DNA from: Plasmodiophora brassicae | Lineage: Eukaryota > Endomyxa > Phytomyxea > Plasmodiophorida > Plasmodiophoridae | Assembly: GCA_039704465.1 (NCBI GenBank) | Contig: JASFAU010000005.1 | Span: forward strand, 372,001 to 436,000 | Direction: 5' to 3' | Length of the DNA stretch: 64,000 nt | Part shown: one piece after another, positions 56,479-64,000 of the stretch | How the letters are laid out: each line of letters starts with the position of its first letter | Position numbering within the stretch: the stretch's first letter is position 1 | Notes under the pieces: model-generated | What the model was told of the DNA's origin: nothing | Databases searched by the model: none | What the model saw: the letters and a program-made list of their open reading frames with translations, nothing else | Position numbers and translations under genes: made by a program

Positions 56479-58266
56479 TTAACGAGGAGAGCCGTCGTAT
56501 CGTAACCATTTCTGGAGCATAGACCCTAGCTCGGCGAGGGTGAACGGCTTCGTCAGGACGTCGTTCATGCCGGCTTCAAGACACGTGTCGTGATCGCGAC
56601 GCAGTACACTGTCGGTCATGACAACGACAGGGACAGGTGCGATGCCGCGTGCGGATTCGAACTCACGAAGCGCAATTGCTGCAGCACAACCATCGAGGTC
56701 CGGCAACTGGCACTCCATGAGCACGAGGTCAACAGGGCCGGACGTCTCGAGCTTGGACAGCGCTTCCTTCCCGTTGCAGGCCGTAAGCACGTTCCCGCAG
56801 CCGAGCTGGGACAACTGCTGGTACACTAGCCGACGAATCATCGAGCAACCATCCACGACGAGTACGACCGGCTGTTCTTTCAACGCCGTCTTGATCTGGC
56901 GCTGAATAGGGGCCTCGGCGGCGGCCTCGCTGCCTTGCTCGACTACACTGAATGGAATGTCGACCCAGAAGACAGATCCGCGGCCGACAGCGCTCTCGAC
57001 GCCGACCTGGCCGTTCATCAGTTCCACCAGCGTCCGCACGATGCTGAGACAGGGGCCGCAAGACAAACTCAGCGGTTCGAACAGGCCCGCCAGGTGCGAC
57101 TCGGCAATCCCGGTCCCGCTATCCTCAACTTCGAACCGGATGCGAATGACGTCCTTGTCGCGTCGGTCCCGTTCGAAGGCTCGGTTGACGCTCAGAGTGA
57201 CTCCACCGGTATCTGTGAACTTGACGGCGTTGTAAAGCAGGGTCGTCAGGATCTGGCGGAGCCGATTCGGGTCGCCTCGCACCAGCGCCGGCACGCTGCC
57301 ATCAATAATGACGTCGAGCTGAAGAGACTTCATATGTGCTTGACCTCGGAGCAGACGCTCACAGGCGAGAACCACGCTGCCAACCGAGAAGGTGGCCTTC
57401 TCGATGGCGATCTTCCCGGGTTCTAGCTGCGACACGTCAAGGACGTCGTTGATGAGGGCGAAGAGGATGCGTGCAGAATCGCTAATCATGCGGACGATAT
57501 CGACTTGGTCGCTCGACATCGGCGTGGCGCTGAGCAGGTCGCTGAATCCGATGATGCCTGTCAGAGGGCCGCCCAACTCGCGCCTGATGCTGGCGATTGA
57601 CGAGGACTGGATGTGGGACGCCTCGTTGGCGCTATCCCGTGCAAAGGCCAGTTCCGCGTCCATCATCTCCATCTCCCGCGACTGGTGTTCGAGCTGGTCG
57701 GCTTGTCGCTGTAGCTCCCCCTCCATGTGACGAATGGCGTGCTCGGCACCGACCCGTCGTCCACGTTCCTCCTGCAAACGTGCTCCACGATCGCGAGCAT
57801 GGACCAAATCAGTGACGTCCTCGGGACGGTGAATGATGTAAACGAGGGCGCCGGTGCTCGGGTCTAGAACGGGGGAATTCACCGCGTTCCAATACCGGGT
57901 TTCGAAGTTGCCGTCCGCGTCCTCGACGCCGTATTTCTGGACGGCCATGGCATGCGGCTTGCGGTGCTTGATGACGAACGCCAACGAGGCATGCAGATTG
58001 CGAACACCATCGGCGGACGGGTCGGATGGGTCGTCGGGGAACGCATCGAAGATGTGTCGTCCCACGATGTCGGCCTTGGGCCTCATCGCCGCTTCAGCGT
58101 ATGCATCGCTAGCAGCGACGATGCGGAGGTCCGGGTCGAGGACGCAGGCCAACGCGGGCAGCGCGTCGAAGAACAGACGGAAGTCGACGGGCGCGGCCGC
58201 AGGCGCCGCCGTTGCCTTGCGCGGCGCAGCACGACGATCATGAGGAGGACGTCGCAGGGATGGCAT
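56479..58266 (-). CDS. Hybrid histidine kinase-like protein with both phospho-acceptor sites changed
   Basis: 595 residues, intron-free. Order: basic Ala/Pro N-terminus; PAS domain (about 28-155; LFFDALPALACVLDPDLRIV, then the YWNAV and IIHRPEDVTD blocks); coiled coil (about 156-215); dimerisation helix; ATPase domain; receiver (about 465-590). At the DHp H-box the usual SHELRTPLNGIIGF reads SIRRELGGPLTGIIGF, putting Arg229 where the phospho-His belongs. The N-box (NAVKF) and G1 (EDSGTGI) are near normal, but the G2 glycine loop is CGPCLSIV. In the receiver the acceptor Asp is Glu518 (LMECQLPDLDG) and the acidic pair is Asp472-Gly473; Thr551 and Lys573 remain. It is therefore probably a pseudokinase scaffold with a phosphomimetic receiver. 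No membrane helix. The start ATG at 58266 is the first in frame. Confidence 0.88.
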   Translation of the reverse strand: MPSLRRPPHDRRAAPRKATAAPAAAPVDFRLFFDALPALACVLDPDLRIVAASDAYAEAAMRPKADIVGRHIFDAFPDDPSDPSADGVRNLHASLAFVIKHRKPHAMAVQKYGVEDADGNFETRYWNAVNSPVLDPSTGALVYIIHRPEDVTDLVHARDRGARLQEERGRRVGAEHAIRHMEGELQRQADQLEHQSREMEMMDAELAFARDSANEASHIQSSSIASIRRELGGPLTGIIGFSDLLSATPMSSDQVDIVRMISDSARILFALINDVLDVSQLEPGKIAIEKATFSVGSVVLACERLLRGQAHMKSLQLDVIIDGSVPALVRGDPNRLRQILTTLLYNAVKFTDTGGVTLSVNRAFERDRRDKDVIRIRFEVEDSGTGIAESHLAGLFEPLSLSCGPCLSIVRTLVELMNGQVGVESAVGRGSVFWVDIPFSVVEQGSEAAAEAPIQRQIKTALKEQPVVLVVDGCSMIRRLVYQQLSQLGCGNVLTACNGKEALSKLETSGPVDLVLMECQLPDLDGCAAAIALREFESARGIAPVPVVVMTDSVLRRDHDTCLEAGMNDVLTKPFTLAELGSMLQKWLRYDGSPR

Positions 58267-58500
58267 GACGCTTCCGGTGGCGATGATAATCGTTCTATGG
58301 TGACCAACGAGCGGGTCGGCGACGTCCAACGGTTCGTCAATCGCATCAACGTCGGGCCCGGTTTTCTCTCGGGGCGGCGTTCGCAGCGACAAAACCTCGC
58401 CAGTGGCTATTTATGGATGACTGTTGCTTACGAGTCGGGCGCCGAGCGCCGAGCGGCCAAACAGAGCTTCCGTCCGCGTTACGGCACACAGCCGAGACAG

Positions 58501-60011
58501 TCACGCGTATTTATCCAGGGTGCCCATGATGTGGTCGATGTGGGCGCGCAGTTCCAGGAGCTGCATCTGCGTGTCGACGACGATGGACTGGTCGAGTTGG
58601 CGTCGGGCGCGCGCGAGCCGCTGGCCGATCTGGGCGTGGACCGACTCGACGGCGTCGAGCTGGCTGGAGCTGAGGCCGTCCAGCTGCATGCCGAGGACGT
58701 GCTCCGGGGCCAGGTCGAGCTGCTCGGCGACGTCGCCCAGTGTGCCCTGCACGAAGTCTTCCATGAGCGCTATCCGAAACACGGCCAGATCGCTGTTGAT
58801 TGAGAAAGCGCGATCGCCCCGGTCCTGTTCGTCAGCAGCGACCACGTTCTTGATGACATCAGGGCGGGCGACGTCCTCGACGGTCTGTCCTGCCTCGACT
58901 TGGGATCCCCCACAGGTCTCTGAACCAGGTTCATCCACATTACCACCGTCATCGACATCACCTTCGCCAGCAACAGGAGGAAGCTCCACAACGGCGTCTT
59001 CGCGGCGCTCTTCGGTATTGTCTGATGCAGGGACGGCGGCGTTGCTGGCCTGATTCGTCGTCCTTCTTGGTTTTGACACGCACGTTTGCCATAACTCGTC
59101 GGCAATGCTGGAACTCTGTCGACCCTGCTTCTCCAGGAACCTGGAGATCACCTCACGACATTCCTAGTAACAGAATGGTCAGCGCTGAAGCAACCAGCAT
59201 CAACATCATGGCACACCGGGTTCGTTGAATCTTGCCGGTACAGTGTGAACGCAGACTGACAGCGGTTGTTCAGTACGTGCAGATCGGCGCCATTGTCGAC
59301 AAGCACTCTGACGGCACCTGCATGCCCAGCTCGAATGGCATAATGCAGCGCCGAATTGCCATTCACGTCCTGAGCGTTCGGATCGGCGCCGTGCCGCAAC
59401 AGGACCTGGACCAGGTATTCGTTGCCGTTCATCGCACCGCACATGAGCGCATTGATGCGATCACGGTTTCGCTGGGCAACGATGTCGTGCGGTATACTGC
59501 TCTCCACAATGTATCGCGCGCATTCCAGGTGCCCATTCGCGCATGCCCACATCAACGGGGAGTCTCCGTTCTTATTCACAGCGTGCAGCACCTCGGCCGA
59601 CGATGCACCCACAAGCATCTGTGCCATCGTATCAATGGTTGAACGTCCATGATACGACGGTCGTCGGCTACAACCTTAATGATTTGAAGATGGCCGCCAA
59701 CAGCGGCCCAGTGCGCCGGGCTGTTGCCCAGTGTCGACACAGCTGAAACGTTCGCCCTCCGTTGCAGAAGGACTTTGACACAAGGAATATGCCCATGGCG
59801 AGCGGCCACGCTCCTGTTCCACATGAATACATCAGAACGGGCACCACGATTTGGCCACAGCCAGAACAGACAATGGCGTCGATCCATTTGCGTCACGACA
59901 TTCCACCAAGGTTTCCTGGGAGTCGGACGACCCGATCACGCGATCCAGCAAGTCAGCGCGACCTTCGACGCAGGCTCGCAGGACGAGCTGCTGAAGCCTC
60001 GTGTCGTTCAT
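58501..60011 (-). CDS. Ankyrin-repeat protein with acidic linker and C-terminal coiled coil
   Basis: About four exons joined by introns of 50-60 nt. The N-terminus is MNDTRLQQLVLRACVEGRAD. At least five ankyrin repeats follow, including NGSTPLSVAARHGHIPCVKVLL, LGNSPAHWAAVGGHLQIIK, NGDSPLMWACANGHLECARYI, ALMCGAMNGNEYLVQVLLRHGADPN and GNSALHYAIRAGHAGAVRVLV. A short intron at about 59165-59219 connects RQDSTNP to ECREVISRFLEKQG. Beyond it lies a region without ankyrins: an acidic disordered stretch (VAGEGDVDDGGNVDEPGSE) and a helical C-terminus (LDAVESVHAQIGQRLARARR, then QMQLLELRAHIDHIMGTLDKYA). The C-terminal half matches no domain I know. Ankyrins suggest a protein-binding adaptor. The minus-strand frame from 59151 could be taken as a separate gene but has no ATG at its start and is continuous after splicing. 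Confidence 0.75.
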
Positions 60012-60193
60012 TGAACCGTATCGGCCGCGCCAGAGAGCTTCCGATTGGAAGTGCCGTGCCGTAGCCCGTACGCAACAACGGGCAGCTCGCATGCGGGTCG
60101 ATAATTATAGCGCCCATAACAGGAGCAGTGCAGTAAACGTATAGGGGCAGTGCAGTACGTACAGCAGTATATATCAAACGATTCATGTTTAAG

Positions 60194-60197
<4 letters not shown>

Positions 60198-60243
<46 letters not shown>
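60198..60243. repeat. (GA)n microsatellite, about 23 units
   Basis: An uninterrupted run of GA dinucleotides in the 250 bp between the stop of the amino-acid transporter and the start of the ankyrin gene. Being a pure polypurine tract it may also matter for the ankyrin promoter (CT on the sense strand). Confidence 0.95.
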
Positions 60244-60246
<3 letters not shown>

Positions 60247-60260
60247 GTGGACTGGAAAAG

Positions 60261-62037
60261 TTAGTGCTCAATGGGTCCGGCCAGATCCGTCAGTGCAGTG
60301 CTTGTCCCCGCGACGAGCGCCACGGCACCGAATACGACAAGGAAGATAGGGCCGATATCCTTGAAAGTCTCGTACAGTCGTTTCCGAAGATCGGGCTCGC
60401 CTCGGGCTCCCGTGGCAGGATCGACGCGCCATGCGCGAATGGCGTCGGCGGGGAACTTAACGACGCTTAGGTAGATGAGCCCTGGCAGGATGTAGCCGAG
60501 ACATGATGCGGTTAACGCGCCAGTCAACTCGAGAACAACGCCAAAATCGGGCACCGTTATCGCAATTACCATTGTGGATGTCCAGAGAAACAGCGATGCG
60601 GCTGCGTGCTTCCAGAACGAAGGCTCCCCAACTTCTCCGCCAGACGCTACTTCCAGCAGGCAATGTCGAGCAACGAACATCTCCATGGGATACGTCATGA
60701 CCTAGTGACCATTCAACGGGTTCAGACGACGGTAGCGAGATGACATCGAGGCGGTAGTTACCATGGACACACCAAGCATTATGCGAGCAGCAATGATCAG
60801 GATATCGTCTTCCGGGAAATTGTTCAGGATGTCAGGCTGCGCGAATTGACCAAAATTGATGGCCCCAGCAAGGCCCAAAGCAAGGGACAGGACCAACGCG
60901 AACCCCACCGAGATCGCTGACACGCCACGCCAGCGCTGGGGTGTCGGATTCGACATGGAATTGAACACAATGAAAGAGTTCTAGCACAGATTGCATTCAG
61001 CAACATTGTCAAAAGCAGGGTATGCAAAGACGAATGCCTGACATGGTTGCAAACGAACGCAAACGACACTGGAAGCAAAGAGAACCTGACAGTCAGCAGT
61101 CAATTCGTAAGTGAAACGCGGGGCCGCTTACTCGCTCCAATGCCGGCGAAAAGAGTAGGTTCGAGGACCGAGTGGTACTTCTCGATGATTGGCTCAGACC
61201 CTTCGAAGTAATGCCATGCAATGTCAGGTGCACGAAGGGCAACCGCTCTGCACCAGCGAGCATTAGACAAAGCCATCAATGGTGCAAACTCGTAATCCGA
61301 TACATGATGATGACAGCGACGGATGCCAGGCCCAGCATGCTGAAATGTGACAGCGACGAGATGTTTCGCGCGAGGGACAGCGGCAGGATAAAGATGACGG
61401 AAACGGTGAGGACAATCACGTGCCGGTCAGCGAAGATGCTTTCGTCTCCGAAAGCGGCAGCCGCCACACGCGTGAACGTGTTCCCGACGAGGATCAGATA
61501 TGCCACCTGCAGCGGCCACTGACTCAGGCGACGAAACGTTGACAATCAATCGCCTTACCATGCCACCAAACGCGAACAACGTCATGCAGATCAGGACACA
61601 GTTGTACCCCTGAAATTGACGATCAGGCAACGCGTACATAAGGCCAGCAGCCGCCGCGACCTACAGCCTTCCCAAAGACGTGCCTGCAGGTGCTCTCGAA
61701 ACTCTTCAGGTTGAGCTTGTGCGCGCAGGAAACCAGAAGGCGGGAACTATACATGGAGAGGTACGCCACAAGCACGAGCAGCAGGCACCTTGTTCAGCAT
61801 CGTTTGTTAGCAAACTGGCTGTCGTACCGTAACGTTAGACACCGCGTACCCTCCATAGAGGCCGGTACGTTTCAACGCGAACGGCATGCCGATGATGCCG
61901 GCGCCGACGATCGAGTTGGCAAAGTTGAACGACGCGCCGAAGATGCCGGAGCGCCGCTCGTCGCTGACGGGCTTGGCATCGGCCTGCGCGTCGTCGCTCG
62001 CAGAGGGGGCCTCGACAACGACCTTGACGTCCGACAT
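60261..62037 (-). CDS. Amino-acid transporter, AAAP/SLC38-AVT family
   Basis: Multi-pass permease of the amino acid/auxin permease family. The N-terminus is cytosolic (MSDVKVVVEAPSASDDAQAD), followed by the family signature GIFGASFNFANSIVGAGIIG with MPFALKRTGL in helix 1. Later exons have TFTRVAAAAFGDESIF, VIVLTVSVIFILPLSLARNI, SHFSMLGLASVAVIIMY, ISVGFALVLSLALGLAGAIN with FGQF, VMTYPMEMFVARHCLLE (after an intron near 60700), and FGVVLELTGALTASCLGYIL then PGLIYL. The last helix precedes a TAA-free tail ending GPIEH. About ten helices and several introns of about 50-60 nt. The family exports or imports neutral amino acids across plasma, vacuolar or lysosomal membranes; substrate and membrane cannot be told here. 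Confidence 0.82.
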
Positions 62038-62632
62038 CGTAAACGCAAATGAAAATGTTCGGAGGAATGTTGAGGCGCCCCTCGGCTACACAAGTTTCGC
62101 CGATGGATTGTCCGACACGGCCGGGCGAATCCAGAGTGAAGCGAACAGTCGCGTGGTCACGGTGACGCGTACGTTAAACGCGGGCCACTGGGTTACGAAG
62201 GAATCTCGCGGCAGACACTGTGACTGCCATCCGATGCACTGACGATTGCCAGATATTTTAACGGCCCCATCATGGGCCTGTCGCCTAGACGCTACGAACG
62301 TGAATCGACCGGGAACGCTGCAGTTTTTCCATTACGCTGATCAGATATCGTGCAATAAAGGACAGCACACGCAATGTGAACAATAGCCTCGTTGCATATT
62401 AGCGTTTGGTGGCACCGGGGTTCTGAATGGCCTTTAGCACGACCCTACAGAAAACGATCGACAAAGCGTCAGTTTCGGTTGGTAAAGCGCGAACCACTCC
62501 CTGCCATACTTTGTGAAGCGGGGTAACCCGTCGATGCCAAACTCCATCTCGCCCGAAAAGCGCTCTTCGTCTTCCTCGCTCCCTCTAAAGTTAACTGAAC
62601 AGTTACTGAATTAAGGGAGTGTCACGTCCATA
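62038..62632. other. Intergenic region, nothing assignable
   Basis: About 600 bp between the transporter start and the stop of the Csm1-like gene. No consistent frame or repeat was recognised. It should contain the transporter promoter. Confidence 0.5.
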
Positions 62633-63520
62633 TCAAACGCGATGCGACGGACATCTCGTTGGGGTGAACGATACGGTCTCTTTCTCCTCCGAGACGACAA
62701 GCTTGCCTTCAATGACTGTATGATGATCAGATACGCCTCAAAGAGCAAGCAACCGTAAGCGGACGTACATTTTCTCGTCTGATTGTCAACCGCCCGGCAA
62801 ATAAACCGCTTAACGCTGGGATCATCAGTTGATACATCGTCATCCGGCCCTTCATCGGGAATGATTCTCATGCCCGTCAGCCCGCGATACATCTCGATAA
62901 GCACTTCGGCGTTTCCGTCAAAAGGCGAAGGCTCCTCGCGAACAGCGCTTGCCTCTGCAGCAGCTTCCCGCTCCTCGTTCAGCTTCCGCTCGAGGGATTT
63001 AACTAAAGAAACGATGAACGGCGAGCTCGAAGCGGCCCCAAATTCGCCGACCTTTCGAGTGCAGCGCCGTGGTCTCATTCTTTAGCATCACGTTCTCCAG
63101 TTTGGCCTTACGCGCCGCCTGGAGCTGGTCATTGAGCGATGCAATTTCCGCCTGAAGGTGCTCGATGACAGGTTCGGTATCTGCCGACTGCAACTTGTCC
63201 AGCTCGGATCCCAAGCGGTCGATCGAGTTGTTTAACTGCGATAGCGTCGACTCCTTTAGTGCATTGTACTTCGCCAGTAAATCTGCATACTCCGCATCCT
63301 GTACACCTTTAAGGCTGTATGTAAATCGCTTTGAGCAAACATGCCCGACCTTTTCCTTGATGAGCAGCTTCAGTTCGCGGCGGACGTTGAGCTCCGCGAC
63401 AAAGTCATCGCCTTTGCCCGCGACCTCCGCCAGTCGCTGCCTCTTGCTGGTCGAGGTACCGGCATCGTCGGCCACGACGACAGACGAAGGCGCCAGTTTG
63501 GCGGATTTCGTGCGTGCCAT
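62633..63520 (-). CDS. Csm1/Pcs1-like chromosome segregation protein
   Basis: Monopolin-type protein: a long coiled coil followed by a small globular kinetochore-binding domain. In yeasts Csm1/Pcs1 clamps microtubule-attachment sites at kinetochores and acts at rDNA. Three exons with introns near 63011-63062 and 62710-62765 give about 260 residues. The N-terminus is basic (MARTKSAKLAPSSVVVADD). Helices with heptads follow (YADLLAKYNALKESTLSQLN, ADTEPVIEHLQAEIASLND, VKSLERKLNEEREAAAEA). The globular part starts with EVLIEMYRGLTGMRI, the most typical block of the Csm1 domain, continues through FICRAVDNQTRKF, and ends in strand residues ETVSFTPTRCPSHRV. The call rests on order and on this block. 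A different kinetochore coiled-coil protein of the same RWD-like fold (SPC24/25 type) is the main alternative. Confidence 0.65.
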
Positions 63521-64000
63521 ACGGCCGACCGGTGCAGAACCCCACGCGAGGCGAACCCCGGCCCCGAGACAATCACCACGACGCAGTCCGCTCCGCGACT
63601 GCGAAATCAAATCGGAAACCTATTCACCGCTGCCACGTTACACGAACTGGCGCCAAAACCAACAGGGCCGCCCGCCCCGCGAACTGCCAGCACCGGTGCA
63701 CTCACTAAACTTTCGCTAAAGTCCAATTATTATTGACTGCGTCCCATGTTGAGTGAACTACCAAACGGAGTCTTTTATATGGATTAATTGCAATAGCATC
63801 GCCGGCGAATTGGCGCGAAGAAAACGCCGCATGCACTAGGGAGATGACATCGTCAGAACGAAGCTATGCCCACAGGAAGCGAAACGCAATGAACGAATAA
63901 GGCTCAGAAATTTTCCGTTTTGAAGTATTCGTCACCGACATTCAGGCGAACGAGACAAAACAATCATCATAAGCGTATCGACATTCTCGCGACAAATGTA
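63521..64000. other. Right edge, nothing assignable
   Basis: Upstream region of the Csm1-like gene, becoming AT-rich after 63720. It holds no recognisable gene. Confidence 0.5.

Noticed and set aside
59165..59219. Stop and new gene between the ankyrin repeats and the C-terminal coiled coil
   Set aside because: The gap is bounded by GT and AG, joins in frame, and the downstream frame has no ATG at its beginning.
60198..60243. GA run as a telomere or centromere element
   Set aside because: A simple dinucleotide microsatellite of under 50 bp between two ordinary genes; no telomere-type hexamers are present.

Overview
The window reads as nuclear DNA of a gene-dense unicellular eukaryote. The genes are interrupted by GT-AG introns that are nearly all 48-64 nt, intergenic gaps are often under 250 bp, and both strands are used about equally. 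The products are purely eukaryotic: proteasome base, Pol I, COP9 signalosome, Rab GTPase, TOM22, mitochondrial carrier and PPR proteins. Intron size, gene density and GC content fit a plasmodiophorid rhizarian (a Plasmodiophora-like organism), but that placement is inference. No tRNA, rRNA or CRISPR was recognised.

Layout. 1-8 kb is less GC-rich and holds an Ecdysoneless/SGT1 homologue (-), a HIG1/RCF1-type protein (-) and the many-intron proteasome subunit RPN1 (+). 8.06-23.7 kb is one giant gene (+). It encodes about 5,100 residues: a signal peptide, an acidic Cys-rich head, a Pro/Thr/Ser repeat stalk of about 4,300 residues, a Cys-containing domain, two LamG-like domains, one membrane helix and a basic tail. 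It is the most striking object here. 23.8-31.3 kb has TOM22 (-), the largest Pol I subunit (-) and the Pol I/III subunit RPAC1 (+), the last two sharing a 184-bp divergent promoter. 31.4-35.2 kb has the biotin-carboxylase subunit of methylcrotonyl-CoA carboxylase and a stand-alone EXD2 C-terminal-type protein. 35.3-43.9 kb (all -) has a Rab18-type GTPase, a mitochondrial carrier, a sphingomyelin-synthase-like PAP2 enzyme, CSN1, a seryl-tRNA synthetase and a small secreted helical protein.

43.9-48.5 kb is a gene-poor island. It holds degenerate tandem repeats, a broken Myb/SANT transposon-associated gene and a 247-bp inverted repeat. 48.5-64 kb returns to dense genes: a small membrane protein, a Prune/PPX1-type DHH phosphoesterase, a roadblock-like protein, an NDUFAF3-like assembly factor, a NIPA Mg transporter, a PPR protein, a hybrid histidine kinase that has lost both phospho-acceptor residues, an ankyrin protein, an AAAP amino-acid transporter and a Csm1/Pcs1-like kinetochore protein.

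Most genes are unrelated neighbours. Functional links are the divergent Pol I pair and several mitochondrial proteins (RCF1-like, TOM22, MCCA, carrier, SerRS, NDUFAF3-like, perhaps PPR). Exon boundaries were set by eye from splice dinucleotides plus remembered family alignments, so single junctions may be wrong.
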